A stretch of 64,000 bases of DNA from Massospora cicadina (lineage: Eukaryota > Entomophthoromycota > Entomophthoromycetes > Entomophthorales > Entomophthoraceae), in contig JAKSZP010014467.1 of the NCBI GenBank assembly GCA_022478985.1, positions 186,001 through 250,000 on the forward strand, written 5' to 3'. Positions 12,648-24,787 of this stretch are shown in pieces. Positions within the stretch are counted from its first letter, which is position 1. Each line of letters begins with the position of its first letter. Under the pieces are notes generated by a model. That model saw only the letters and a program-made list of their open reading frames with translations, was not told the origin of the DNA and ran no database searches. The position numbers were made by a program, and so were the translations under genes.

Positions 12648-15078
12648 CATGAGACGTTTGGCTCATTTAGATTCAGTTTATGGTTAGCAGCTTTCCTTGA
12701 CTATTTGTCCACTATGTATGTAAGTTCAGCAGAGTTGTCACTAACTGTTTACCTTTGCATGGTCACTGGGATGGCCACCAGTTCAAATGAGGCGGAACAA
12801 GAGTCGCCACCTCTTTCTATACAGAGTTAGATTTCTTTTCCCTGAAAATGCTACAATTAGAAAATCGTCCAATAGTCACCTTAGAACATGCGTTGGTACT
12901 GGTCCCCCAATGTTTATCAATCCTTTATGCCCAACCAATATTCTCACTGAATTCCTTTTTTAGCTATCCCATTTTATAAGCTAATAAAATTGTTGTCTGA
13001 ACTAATCATAGGCAATGGTCCTCGTTTAGTACTCCCATATGAATACTAAAGTTGAAATTTTTGAAGCACTTTCATTGGCATTTAGTCCTGTCAATTTATA
13101 TTGTTTTTTAGACTGCAATACTGTGATGTCTGCGTTAAGCTTTGCTGGATAGGGGTATTTGAAGCTTGGCAGAACAAGTCCTGCCTCTCCTTTTTTTAAT
13201 CTCTCCTTTTGTTTAGGTTATGTAAAGCCTGGATTCATTGACTTAAAGATGCTATTCATGTGCTCCCTAATTTTTAGGTCATGTTGCCAAATAGATATAT
13301 CTCCATCATGGCCATTATTGGCGGCATGGTCCATCAATCTCCTCCCCACAAAACATGTTTTATGATGTCTCATATATGCACATTCTTAATAACATGTTAT
13401 CAAGCTCTGAAGACCACTCTACTGGCTCCAATGCCAAACCAAATTACTTAGATCTAATTTCCAATTGTATATTCCTTTATGCTTGCTTTCCTCATAAGTC
13501 AGGAGTCGCAATACTGGAAAGCAAAGATTAAAGCATGATGCTCCATATTGTGGCTCCTTCCCAGTCCCCACATTGACAAAAAAGGACCTGGTTACAACTT
13601 GTTCTGTCCCTGTCAATCTTCTGAACTCAAAATTGATTTTTGACCATCTTTTTCACTACAGTAGTAGTGTATTCCTTTTCCCCCAGAGATGTCATAGGCA
13701 GGCAAGAGCCCCAAGATGTGAGGTCTCTGAAGGATAAAATCTAAAAACAATAATGATTTTTTCTTTTTTCTATGTATATATTTAGTTTCTTTTTTTCATC
13801 TATATTATATTTTCTCTATGTTTTATATTATGTATTTTTTAGATGCAATCTTCTAAGTTTTCTTTAGACTTCAATATTTATTTGACCATTGCTATGCTTT
13901 TGATCGTATAGGCTTTCATCACAATTTCAAATTATCAAAAATGGTCCTACTTGAATTTCATTCACTTTATGGATGTCAATCAATCCCTTTAGTGTCTTAG
14001 TAGTCGACCTTATATTCAATTGCCAATTTGGTCCAGACAGGTTGATCATTTTCCTCTTTTACTTAATTATCATCATTGTTTTCCATGACTATAGTTGAAT
14101 CAACTTGGTAGTTATTATGGAATTATCAACACTTTTTCTATACTGGAATGTTAATCCTGACATCATCCAGTTTAAGCTGAGATAATTTTTTATTTTTTCG
14201 CAGTTTTTTGCCTTATCAAGTATTTTTTGAGGGTATATTTGAAATTTCTTTTATGAGTTTGGGTGATTCCCTATTCTTTTGCTCTATTAATAGCGTTGAC
14301 ATTTGGTTTACAACCTGATAGAGCGGATCAAGCATAATGTTATCTATGAACAAGTCTGAAATGTCTAATTAATCTTGAAACATCAGGAGGAATAGTGCAT
14401 TCTATAGATTTAGATTGATTGTCATTTAGACTGCTAGTTTTCTATCATGCATCGCAGTATGTTTCTCCTATAGCTAAATAAGATTCATCTGATCCTTGAG
14501 CTTCTTGTCACATGATTGTGAGGTGTAATGCCTAGTTACACCGAATTCATGACAGGTGTTAGAAATTTATCTGTCCATTTTTAACTATTAAGTTTTTCCC
14601 TGTTGATACCCAATTTATGGAAATCTTAATTCTTGTCATGAATTTCCCATATTCTAGTTACTAATGGTGATCATGGCTTTAAAATCTTTTTCTTAGGCTC
14701 ATTAAAAGTTTAGCCAACATACTAAGATATTCTGTCATTAGTGAGGTAGAAGTCTTGTTAGCAAACGCCAAGATCATAGCTTGTTAAAGGTCTCTATAGG
14801 GCTTAAGTTTTGCTTGCATGGCAATTTGAGCATCAAAGTCACAAATTACTTTTGCACTTGCAATACATGAGCTTCTTGATAAAATCTATCAGCAAAAGCA
14901 TATAAGATTTTTTATCTTTCTTTAAAAGATGCCCGTGAACTCTTGTTTTTGGTTATACATCCTAAATGGGACTGCAAAACTTGCTCATTACATCATCCTT
15001 GGAAACGTCTTAAGTCCAATTATTCACATGTAAGTGAGGCAGTACCAGATCCTAAAAACCTTTTGCCAGCTAGTTATT
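12648..15078 (-). other. Residual interior of element H, no gene recognised
   Basis: About 2.4 kb between G and the solo A LTR. Frames at 13159-13365 and 13419-13616 are short and show no retroviral motif. By position this should hold H pol or gag sequence on the minus strand, but I could not find a protease, polymerase or integrase signature. Confidence 0.35.
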
Positions 15079-15083
15079 GATGG

Positions 15084-16237
15084 TGTTAAAATTTAGGGGC
15101 CTTGCTGCTGGTTCACAGATAATAACCCCTAATTGATAACTGCACAGGTTTGGTATTACACTCTTTGCGTTGTTTAATACAATTGTTGAATGATAATAGT
15201 TTGAAGACTATTATCCATAGTTGAATAGATAACAAGTTCTGGTCCAACTCTTGACCTGTATTTCTCCTTAAAATACTCCTTGTCTTCAGTAGGGATTTAT
15301 ACCCTTATCTGCCTAACATTATCCATGCTCAGATCCCTAGTTTACGGGCTTTCCTCTGGTGACATGAAGTCAGCAGCAATTCCCATCTCAGCTCAGCTTC
15401 TCTTCTAAGAATCCACGATCCTTACTCTTTATCCTACTAAAGAGTCCCCAATTAAAGCACACAACAATACTTTCCTGAAATTGAATAGAACTAAAACTAA
15501 TAATGATTTCTGCTTAAGACCCTTTTTTAGTCTTTTTTGATATTTTTCTAGGGTTTTATTAAAGTGAATTATCAGGGGAATTTATAAAGTGAATTTGGCA
15601 CCCAACCCTCAGTTGGCGCCTCAGCCATGAAATGGCAGCCGTTTCCATTGAATTTCCCTTTGTCATCTCACCAGAAATGGTCTTCCTCACTTTGGTTAGG
15701 ATTCCTTTGTTTGGCATCCTCAAAACCTAAAATGGAAAGAGTCAGAAAACATGTCCTAAATTATCTACTCAACTCCAGTGAATCAACCATATTTGGCGAG
15801 CAACCTGCTTATGTAATGGTACTTGTTACCCATTATGGCAGGTCACTAATCAACTGATTAAATTTTCTAGTTTCAGGTGGCATTACACGCCTCACAACTT
15901 GCTCTTTAGAATTACAATTAGTCAGTGATGAAACCCAACCACCCCAATTGGCACACCGGATAGTTAATCATTAATTAACTATCAGATGCCCCTAGACTAT
16001 CAGCAACTCTGACCAATGAGATCTTAAGCATTCACCTGGATTGATCCCCAAGGTATCCAAACCAGGCGAATTGCCTAAAATTACCCAAACATTTTTTCTC
16101 TAAAATTGGGGGTCAATCAATATCCAATTCACTCACCATCTAGTACTAAAAAAATATCCAATTCACTCGCTATAGGGAATTATCCCCTAGTGATCCATGT
16201 TAATTTAGACGGCTGGAAAGGTGGGAAAATCCTAACA
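15084..16237 (-). repeat. Solo LTR of family A
   Basis: Reverse complement of the A LTRs at 40543-41709 and 48128-49277: it begins TGTTAAAATT and ends ATCCTAACA. An exact target duplication GATGG lies at 15079-15083 and 16238-16242. It therefore arose by insertion followed by LTR-LTR recombination, or it lost its interior in that way. A LINE-tail insert at 16135-16153 came later. Confidence 0.88.
16135..16153 (+). repeat. LINE-tail micro-insertion 2
   Basis: Nineteen bases, ACCATCTAGTACT plus an A-run, between perfect 15-bp copies of ATATCCAATTCACTC (16120-16134 and 16154-16168). The interrupted sequence is the family A LTR, whose intact copies (reverse complement near 40620 and 48200) lack the insert, which confirms it as an insertion. 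Confidence 0.88.
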
Positions 16238-16543
16238 GATGGTTGCCGCTTTTTTGATGATTTATCTTCAAAAATAGTCATTTTTAAAACTTACAAAGAT
16301 TCCAGAGTGTGGTACCAGTAAAAACATTGGCCTCTTTGGAGTGTATAAAAATTTTTCAGCCGTCATATGATTGACTGGAAAGGAGGTACACGACCAGAAA
16401 CCCTGGTGGCAACTGGTTCATTGTCAGGAGTCATAATGGAAAGTGCTCTAAAAGCCCCAGGCATAAATCTTGAGGGCTGTATGCTTCCAACTTGGTTTGC
16501 TCATCTAAAAGGTATAAATTGTTGTCATATAAATTACTTATGG

Positions 16544-16762
16544 TTAGAAATGGTTGCACTTATGCCTTTTCATTTCATATACTCTCTTTAAGATCTTGGT
16601 TTCATTGCTTTTTAACTGACGGATTCTATCTTTATCTGTTTCTTTAGTATCTTTCTGTTGAATTAGGTCGTTGATTAAGTCAGTCTCCTTCTTCTTTAAT
16701 AAGGAAGTTTGTCCATATAATTCACTATTTACTTCATCAACATGTTCTACTTCCTCTTCCAT
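16544..16762 (-). pseudogene. Gag N-terminal fragment of element H
   Basis: A 72-codon minus-strand frame, strongly charged (K, E, D, Q) with heptad-like spacing of hydrophobic residues, predicted coiled coil. It lies about 160 bp inside the H 5' LTR, where Gag begins. The ending MKRHKCNHF resembles the ELKTHKCKF of family A Gag (near 42075), supporting a related Gag. The frame is cut by stops after 16544. Confidence 0.5.
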
Positions 16763-16923
16763 TTATGTAACTCATTCTAAGGTCATTAGATCAGCTTGTG
16801 ACAACGAATTAAACGTGTTCTGGTCTACTGTATACAACTTACTTCACAGCTTCCAGAGCTTGTTATTATAGGAATCATGGTGTTGCTAAACTAGATTTTT
16901 ATATGGTCTGAAAATACTCAACT

Positions 16924-16942
16924 ACCCCTGAAGTGAGCACTA
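16924..16942 (-). promoter_or_regulatory. Primer-binding site of element H
   Basis: Plus strand CCCCTGAAGTGAGCACTAA, two mismatches from the common site, immediately before the right H LTR. Confidence 0.7.
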
Positions 16943-16943
16943 A

Positions 16944-17888
16944 TGTAAACTTTTTCAAGTTAACTACACAGCCTTTGACTAGATAGTAATAATAAAGATT
17001 AGTTTTATGGAGACAACTAGCAAGTTAAGTCTTCTTTAAAAGGTGGTTTAACCCCACTCAAGTATCCTCTTATGATAAAGTTAAATCTTCCTCACTTCAG
17101 GATACTTAATAAATTAGATAAGGGTAACTATTCCCTTCAACTCTTCCAGCAAGCAAAAATAGAATGAATATTATCTAGGTATTTAATTCTACAAACCATC
17201 TAGGGTGTTTAACTAGGGGAATTCATTACTCAACTCTTTGGTTGGAACCTTATGAAAAATGGCACTAATTGCTAATAAACTTAACCCAAAAGAATCATAG
17301 CAGCGATGAACAATTCTTCACTGTATCTACCAACCTAGTTAGCATCCATAGCAACTAAATTATGACCCTTCTGGGCTTGCTTCCAAGATAGCTTGTTTAA
17401 ACGCCTTTAGCCAACTCTAGTAGATTAACCTTTATGAGCTAGAAACCATAATTAAGTAATGGAACAAATTTATACTCATGAAAGGCTACATTGCCCAGTC
17501 TAAGTTCAAGTTACTGCCATGAAAAGCGTTATCAACGCTTAATTAACTCCAACAACTACCTTTATTGATTGGCAACCCATCCCAAATAATCCAAATAATG
17601 AAATCAATTTTCAAAATTCAGCCAACAACCAAAGTATCTTTAAAAAAGTTTTGTTGTTTTTCCCAACATGACATTTATCATCTAATATTGGATTCAAATT
17701 CCTATATTTTACATAATTAATGCCTTATAAAAGAACATATTCAAATTATAACTATTAATCATCTAGTTAATTAATAATTTAATATCCACTATGGCTACTT
17801 ATTATAAAGCAAACCAAGTTATATTAAATACAAATAGATACAAGGTATTTGTCACAGCTGGATAATGTGGTCATATAAAATCCCAACA
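16944..17888 (-). repeat. Element H right (5') LTR
   Basis: Starts TGTAAAC next to the primer site and ends CCCAACA. It matches 8831-9774 throughout, with considerable divergence. Confidence 0.75.
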
Positions 17889-18010
17889 CACATTAACCAG
17901 GAAACTTCCCTCAGACAGGGTTTTAGTAATTCATTTTTCATTGGCAGTAGAACCCAAAAGTATAAAAGGTGATCCTTAGAGGCATCATATGCAACTTTAT
18001 GTGTAAGTCC
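17889..18010 (-). repeat. Element F left (3') LTR, part 2
   Basis: Continues the F LTR after H: CATTAACCAG and GAGGCATCAT (17979) match CATTAATCAG (57123) and GAGGCATCAT (57229) in the right F LTR. The outer end is approximate. Confidence 0.65.
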
Positions 18011-19899
18011 TGGGGGAGCATCCTCTGTGCCTCAGCCATAAGGAATTCCTATTCTGGACAAAAAAGGGTGTGAAAAATGTCTGTGCCTCTTCTTTCCAAG
18101 TGTAATTAGCCCATGTGGTGGACAAGAGGTGGGCGACATCCTATCACCTCAAGTTTGGCCCCCTTACCTCCCTATTTCAGCACCCATCGTACTTCAGAGA
18201 ATCAAGGGCTGCTTGATGGTGGCAGTTTTAAGAAGCCACTGCCAGCAGTAAGTTTATGTTCATTTCTCTGCCTTAATAATCTCAGGAACCAATGAGGGTT
18301 CAAAACATTAATAAATTGATGTGCAGCATAATTGAGTCATCCGCTGTATGATTAGGTTCAAACCCCATCAATGCGTTTTTCTTCTAATAGAAAAGGTGAG
18401 AAAAACCCAACAAGTTCAGGCGCATTAGTTCTCATTAATACCCAATGGGACCTCCCATATGTAGCCTCATCATGGGCACACCCATTCACCCGCTGGATGA
18501 AGTGTCATTAATCTGCAAAGCATAATCGCGCTAGGAAGGATAATTTGGTGGCAAAATTTGATCCTACGTCAGCTGGGCAGGATGAGATAAGTATGGTATC
18601 ATGTTAACTTTTAGAATGTCAATTCACCAGAATCAAACCTGATTGCATCACCCTTAGTTAATGCAGATTTTCTTTATTTCCAAACGTTAGCATCTATAAC
18701 AAAAGTCACCCACAGGTATTGTTGTCAATCAATTTTACCTTTTTGTTTCAATGAACAACTTTCTGTGCAAAAAAATAATACGTTAGCTCGTTGTTAGTCA
18801 CATTCTTGGTAGGTGCCATTTTTCCCAGTCTTCATTATTACTGGGCTATAGTGGCTATAATTAATACGTTATTATCGTCCCTACATGGGCGTGTATATAG
18901 GTACGTGGTCACCTGGGGTGACCCCTATTTTGGATGCTTTATGGCGTCAGGATGTGGCCTTGCTCTTAGAGGTGTGTCCCTCCTGGTGGGTGGGCTTCCA
19001 TGTCCCTCTGCGCGTTTTACATCCTAAGTTGTCTGAGCAGATTTAGGGCCCCTATGGTGCCTAGAGAACCTGTATGGTGGAATCCGCAGCCGCTACATTA
19101 ACAACTGTGTGGTTACTACCAAGCATGCTAGTAACGGTTATTGTTAATCATTGTACCTCAATTGTCTCCCTCAATAAACATATTAAGTCATATGGATGGT
19201 TATACTACTGGTACTCTGGCTTGTATTCTTGTTGTCCACTCACTCATACTGGCAGGCTAGTTTAAACTTTATTATTCAGATCCATGATATTGTGCGCCTA
19301 TCCTTTATAACCAGTATTTATACAAGTGCATACTCCAATGTCATAATAACTGTCTGTCAAATATTGTGGTGGTCAGGGGGTAAATAATGACCTCCATTGT
19401 CAAGAATTTACAATTGAAGCTTATAAGAGGGTCCTTTGAATTTTTTTTATTTTAATTTGAATGTAATAGGAGGGACTTTATTGTTATTATGGTCAGCTTA
19501 TTCAATAGCACTAATATCAGTATCATTAGTTTGTGAGTTTCTGAAGGAGTTTTTCCATAGGACGAGTCTTAATGCCTATAGTTGAGCTTGCTCAACAGTA
19601 ACCTTCCCAGTAATACCTAGAAATTACTTTAAGTGCTGTTGTGAACTTAATTTTATGTGAAATGTGTAAGATCCTCCTTGATAGAGTATTCAGTTCCTCT
19701 TCTCATGAAAATGGTCGCAGTAACATCCAGACAGCCTGTAACTTTTCAGGTTGTCCTCTGCACATGTGGTAGAACATCCCTTTCTGTCCCACATTTATTA
19801 TGGGCAACTTAAGTCTTCAGTAAGTCCTATTAATACTCTCCTTAAGTGACTTGTTTTATTGCTTCTAACGTTTACTTGAACCTTCACCACCCCATGCTA
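18011..19899 (-). other. Decayed 3' interior of element F
   Basis: By position this is the integrase C-terminal and 3' untranslated part of F. Plus-strand frames at 18113-18295, 18791-19027, 19074-19265 and 19196-19387 are short, carry no domain and are probably chance. No other repeat edge was seen. Confidence 0.35.
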
Positions 19900-20470
19900 A
19901 CTCTTCCTGGTATCTGCAGGGGTGAATATTATTATATCCGTCCAACAATGTGACTAACAAGCTTGGTAACGCGGCTTCTCTTCCATATAGTTCTTAAATG
20001 TTGAAACGCCAATAGTTCTATGGTGGCACAACTGGTAAGAAAACAGGGCTGATGGCAACAAGAAATCACATTTTGATCTGTGGTTAAATGCAATATGCTT
20101 TAAAATTGACACAATCTTTCATCTACTCTTTCCATACTTTCAATATTAGAGGGTGTGTATGGCGTGGTAGACTGCTTCTTGAATCCTACTAAGTCCATCA
20201 GATAATTTAAACATCTGAGTTATATTCCGTCTACTAATGTAAATTAGTATCTTAGGGCACCCATGTTTTATAATGACTTTGTTGCAGAGGAATCTTACTG
20301 CAACTCTTGCAGCGAATGCCTTGACTGCTATCGCTTCATCCACTTGGTGAAGTGATCTATTACAATAATAATAAACTGATTTCCATTGGATGACTTTAAA
20401 AATGTTGCTAAAATTTCAATAGAGAAGACATGAAAGGGTGCATATAGGGACAGGCAAAGCTAAACTTCTT
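19900..20470 (-). pseudogene. Integrase core remnant of element F
   Basis: Read on the minus strand across stops, a segment near 20430-20320 gives IIIVIDHFTKW, the hallmark just after the first catalytic aspartate of Ty3/gypsy integrases. An open frame at 20146-20343 then continues with an AVKAFAA...FLCNKVIIKHGCPKIL pattern that matches the stretch before the second aspartate. Several stops and frameshifts make it inactive. It belongs to the same element as the RT at 52.9-54 kb, split from it by I and D. Confidence 0.65.
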
Positions 20471-20814
20471 TGAGAGCAACTTTTATTGGGTGTATCCAAT
20501 ACAGAGCTCCAGAGCCTGGATGATATCATCCTACATAGCCACCCAGTAGGATATCTCCTTGAGATACTGATATTGTATTGTATCCTTCTGTGGCCTAATT
20601 ATTCGTGCTTCTTTATGATTACTACCATTTAATTGCTTGCTTCATATAAGGTAACCATTTCTCATGTATTAGTTTCTCAGGATGTTCAACTCTGAACAAC
20701 GTCTCTATGAATAGTTCTTCAGTATCTTCTTCACTGCATCTTAAACTTACTCTCCCCATTCCTTGTTAGTTCTTACTATTAGTTTTTAGATCATATCACT
20801 CTCAAGTGCTCTCA

Positions 20815-20945
20815 AGTAGAAAATGGGTAAATGTGACAAGGCATCTGCATTCAGGGGTTTCTCTGCTGCCTAGTGCAGGATCTCAAAATTGTAAATTTAC
20901 AGCTAAACAGCCCATCTTGCAATCCTTCTTTCTAGAACTTTCAGT
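20815..20945 (-). pseudogene. RNase H end of element F
   Basis: The minus strand reads KLKVLERRIARWAV, then a decayed FEILH, then NADALSHLP with stops in between. This is the conserved RNase H C-terminal pattern of gypsy elements (RRxARW ... NADALSR). The upstream part of the domain is at 52859-53100, beyond D and I. Confidence 0.65.
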
Positions 20946-21021
20946 TTATCAGCCATATTAGTGAGGCGTGGTGGAATAAACAATTGCCCATTACATCAGT
21001 ACAAATGCAACGGATGACTTT

Positions 21022-21425
21022 TAGTCATATTGGCTTTTTTCAAAAAGTCTTGACAAAGCCAAAAAAGTAAAAACTTAAAGTTGGAGCCAAAATTATAGTT
21101 TTCTTATTAAGATGCTCGCATAAGTGAGCAAAAAGCCATCATAGAATCTCAAGATGGGGTAGATTTGAAATTCAAGGTTGCTTTTTCGCTAAATGTTGGA
21201 GAAATCAGTGCAAAAGTGAGGGAGGAAAACACCAAAAAACAGGCAGAAATTGACTATGCCATCAAGAACTAAGAAGTTATATATTGATAATCTCATTAAG
21301 GCGTGACTAAGAGATCCATCACTGCACAACAAAGGTGGAGTTACTCTGGGCTTAAAAGGTAGTGTACAAATAAATGAATTGTTTAGAGCTGCAGTTGCTA
21401 CAATTGACTTAGTTGGTTTGTGACA
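21022..21425 (-). repeat. Element I left (3') LTR
   Basis: Aligned with 21893-22298: shared blocks include GAGATCCA (21311 and 22181), GTTGGAGAAATCAG versus CTGTAGAAATCAG, and the ending GTTTGTGACA. Its outer edge is approximate. Confidence 0.72.
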
Positions 21426-21892
21426 TCACCCCTTTAAAAGGTGGAGGCACTGGCGGGTGAAAGCGGAGGTGAGGTGAGAGGAATGTGGCAGGCACTGAAG
21501 GCATAGAAATGACAGGGATACATGAATGGCACAAGGACACAAGGGACATGACAATGCGGCAGTCACAGTGAACACTGGCGCGGCTTACTCACAGGGGATG
21601 GGATCCTAGATTCAGATCATACTCCAGTGCTTTAACACAAGCGTGGCAGGAACTGGCGCAGTGGACAAACTGGGGGCACAACAGAAACGCATGCATCATG
21701 GGGCACTGAATTGGGGGAAGGCATCATGAGTGCATGTGGCGTTCTAAGGGCAGTACTGGAGGTGGGTGCGCGGAGCACCTTAGTGGCTGCATATTTGGAA
21801 ATTGGCATATCATCGGGGGGTGAAAAGAATGATATTTAAATATGTAATGAACAACTACCTGTTACCTTGGTATAAACACCTTAATGGCTGTC

Positions 21893-22298
21893 TGTCATAT
21901 CATATCCAGGCCAAAAGATCTCATCAGAGCTAAAAAAGCAAAACCCAAATTTGGGACCAAAATTTTAGCTTTATTGTAAAAAATGCTTGTAGAGGCGAGA
22001 AAAAAGTCATTATAAGATTTTAAGATTGGGTCTCTTGAAATATAAGGTAGCATTTATACCAAATGCTGTAGAAATCAGCGCAGAAATTAGGGAGGGAAAA
22101 CATCAAAGAGTCAGCGAAACTAAACTGAACCATTAACATATAAAAAGTTAGATCTTGGTAATCTCATCAAGGTGCAACTAAGAGATCCAGTGCTGCACAA
22201 TGAAGGGGGAATTATGCTAGGCTCCAAAAGTAAATTGTCCAAAAAACAAACTGCATTTGAAGATGCAAATGTCACGATTGACTTGTCAGTTTGTGACA
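21893..22298 (-). repeat. Element I right (5') LTR
   Basis: Begins TGTCATATC and ends TTTGTGACA. No copy of the common primer site is seen next to it, so the primer is unknown. Confidence 0.72.
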
Positions 22299-22317
22299 TG
22301 TGATCTGAAATTATCTT

Positions 22318-22961
22318 TGTTGGACAATTAGAAGTTAATAATGCAATAAGAGCGTTTTGAGTTTTAATTTAGTAACATCATCCAAAAAAACCCTGGTTGA
22401 TTCTCAGTGGAACCCCACAAATCGGAATAGTACTATTTCTCGCTCTCATCAGCTGAAATGCTCAATTGTTGGTAGTTGGGTTGCGCCAATCCTGTGGTGG
22501 GATAAGAAAAACCATTTGTGGTCCCGCCATTCAGTTGGTTAAAATGCATTAATTCTTTGTCTCATGGGTTCATCTTGCCCACTATTAACATAACATATGC
22601 CCTCGCATTAAAATGAGGTGAATCTCAAGAGATCAGATAGGTCAAAAATGAATATTTCCCAATTGAGCTACTCCCCGCCTATTATGAATTTCTCAGCCCC
22701 CTCAACTTGAGCCTCAAACTGCTTTAAATACTAAGCGGTTAGAGATTAATGGGGTTTGATTCTTGACCCCAGATTCTTATTAATAAAACATATAAAATTA
22801 ACCATTTAGTTTAATTAAAGTGTTATTTATTTAATTATAAGTGGTCTTCAAAATCACTTTAATCTATTTACTTCAGCAGTAGAGAGTGTTACTTCTCCTG
22901 CAAATATTGTTGAAATCAGTGTGAAAAAGCACCAGCAAGAATCTGCATCCCCTGAATTACA
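22318..22961 (+). repeat. Element D left (5') LTR
   Basis: Nearly collinear with 52213-52858; shared blocks include AAAAAAACCCTGGTT, ACTAAGCGG, and GCAGTAGAGAGTGTTACTT. By eye the copies differ at roughly one base in ten. Confidence 0.9.
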
Positions 22962-22963
22962 AG

Positions 22964-22980
22964 TGGTGCTCACTACAGGG
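22964..22980 (+). promoter_or_regulatory. Primer-binding site of element D
   Basis: TGGTGCTCACTACAGGG lies two bases inside the left LTR, the expected place for tRNA priming. It is the reference example of the site shared by most families here. Confidence 0.85.
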
Positions 22981-23011
22981 AGACCTGTACATCACAAAAA
23001 AACCTTAAAAA

Positions 23012-24034
23012 ATGGAGGGTGTTGGGGTAATTAACCCTCACAACCTCCCCATCGCATCAAAACCCAGGATAGCTGCTTTAGAACAATAGCTAGCCAGCGC
23101 CCTTTCTAGTCTTAAAACATTTAAACAGAGCTTATGTCAAGCCTCTCATGAGGCTGCTCCAGTTATTTTTAAAACCCTTAGAGACAAGTTTATCCCAGGT
23201 GAAGGTAGCATTACCTCATTTCTCTTTGTTTATGAGGCTGTTATAGAAGGGAAATTTATTCCCAAAAAATAAAGCACATCCTCCCTTGCCTCAGCCACTC
23301 TGCCCAAGAGGTGATGTTTCCTTAAATGAACACCCTTAATAATTGGGCAGAGGTGAAGAAAGCGCTCACTGAAGAATTCAAATCCATGCAGAGCTTGCGC
23401 AGGAAAAGTATAGGCGTTCATGTGCCTCAGTCTGCTAGAGGGAGAATCAGTTTCTACCTTTGTTGACCAGTTTTACAGTGCAGCCCAGCCTTTTCTGTTT
23501 GCTAAAATGATACCTTTGGATGACGCTGTTGCTGCTATTCTGGCTGTATTAGCCTTTTACCATTCCTTAGCCCGATATATTTTCTCAGTAAAGTGGTCCC
23601 TGCGGAGTGTTCATAATATAAAAGAGGCGTTATCAGAGGTTGCTGATCTCCATGAAGCTACGCCTACCCAGGAAGTTGTACTGACCCCTCCGGTGCTGAC
23701 TACCCTTCCAAAGCCAGTTCCTGTGGGGCGCCTCAGACTAGACTGCCTTTCTCTAGTAAAGGTTGGCCAGAGGGAACCAGGGGTGACAAGGTCGAGCTCT
23801 CTCCCCTCAGCTGCACCCAAAGTCAGCCCTATGAAATCAGTTGAGTTCTCGTCACAACCTGCTCTCTCTCTTAAAGAGTCCATCACTTTGGCTTTACTAA
23901 TATTTCACTCAGAGCCGTCCTCTATAACAACCTCTGTCTCACCTCTGAGCACGGCAAAAGAATGCTTCTCCTCAAGTGGCACCAAAAGTTGGTGCAGCCA
24001 CGATGCTCCCTCTAAAAGCCAAAAGGGTAGGTGA
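23012..24034 (+). pseudogene. gag: Gag of element D
   Basis: An ATG at 23012, 51 bases past the LTR, opens a frame reading MEGVGVINPHNLPIASKP, broken by a stop after about 25 codons and again near 23270. Downstream, 23420-24034 is open for 204 codons and begins with ...LEGESVSTFVDQFYS, the typical Gag capsid motif (GES-x3-F-x2-F-Y). No intact CCHC zinc knuckle is visible. Gag would form the virus-like particle, but the stops and a frameshift between the two parts make it a pseudogene. Confidence 0.7.
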
Positions 24035-24478
24035 GCGCCAAAAGGTCCTCCCCTGTGATAAGAACAAGCCGGTTTCTCATCCCCTCTTAGCAACTATTTA
24101 GTGTGCATTGATAACCCCTCTGATGATGAGTCTAAAGGGGTGGGGAAGACGTGGGCTATTATGTCCTAGGACCCCCATGGAAGTGCAGATATCAGATAGG
24201 TTGAGGCTCAAAAGAATAGTTAAGGCCATGATGCCCCAACGGACCTATCTTTAACAGATGTTGAGGTGTTCAGAGGTGCTTGATACTGCTAGTGATGCTG
24301 ACCAGCTTATCAGTACAGTGATAAGTTCTACCCAAAAGGTACATACCCTCCAATCTATTAAAGATAGATACCCTGCAATTGCTCAACGCCTTGCCTCCTC
24401 TCTCTGTTTTAAGGAGGTTCTCGCCCTCCCCCTACTTTTGGTAGCACTATAACCAAGGTAGAGGTTGTCATCAATAAG

Positions 24479-24787
24479 GTGCGAGTTCTAGCCATCCTTG
24501 ATACAGGTGCCTCAGTAAATGTAATTTCTTCAAAACTCATTCATAAAATTAAGTTGGCGCCTGACCTGTACTATTCACAAGAGTTTGGAACTGCGGGGCC
24601 CAGAAACATGCGAGCTATTGGAGCCTACTCTTCTCTATCCATACTTATTGGGACGCTAATTCTGTCTGCCCCCGCTGTGGCCTTGGACAATAATGCATAT
24701 GACCTGCTCATTGGCACTCAATTCATGATTAAGTATAAAGGAATTATCAACATGAAACAGGTATTTCTCTCTCTTCTAAATTACTAA
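24479..24787 (+). pseudogene. Aspartic protease of element D
   Basis: A 102-codon frame with the active-site motif ILDTGASVNVIS about 5 residues in and the later YDLLIGTQFM block, matching the retropepsin-like protease that cuts gypsy Gag-Pol. The similar AYSS...LSAPAVDL pattern occurs in F near 54640. The catalytic DTG is intact, but the frame is isolated between stops, so no Pol polyprotein can be made. Confidence 0.75.

Larger units (their letters stand above)
8831..17888 (-). mobile_element. Element H: old Ty3/gypsy element inserted in the F LTR
   Basis: LTRs at 8831-9774 and 16944-17888 share many blocks, for example the CGCCTTTAGCCAA region at 9298 and 17402 and GAAAAGCGTTAT at 9417 and 17521. 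A primer site (16924-16942) next to the right LTR sets the minus orientation. The F LTR sequence stops at 8830 and resumes at 17889 (CATTAACCAG matching CATTAATCAG at 57123 in the intact F LTR), which proves the insertion. The interior keeps a gag fragment and has taken in G and a solo A LTR; only about 3.2 kb of its own interior is left. Target duplication is decayed (GTCAT versus CACAT). Confidence 0.75.
21022..22298 (-). mobile_element. Element I: short non-autonomous LTR element
   Basis: Direct repeats of about 405 bp (21022-21425 and 21893-22298) enclose about 467 bp of GC-richer DNA without a gene. The left repeat ends TGTGACA and is followed by TCACCCCTTTAAAA, a polypurine tract on the minus strand, which sets minus orientation. 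The sense-strand tract (AAAGGGGTGA then TGTCAC) parallels element L (AAAGGTGGTGA then TGTCAT), as do LTR length, a TATAAA block and the C-rich interior, so I and L are one family. No convincing target duplication (ACTTT versus TGTGA). Confidence 0.72.

Noticed and set aside
21430..21890. GC-rich island as a possible host exon or horizontally acquired gene
   Set aside because: No open frame, and it is exactly the interior between the two LTRs of element I, with a similar interior in L.
23611..23886. 91-codon minus-strand frame
   Set aside because: Shadow of the D gag frame on the other strand.
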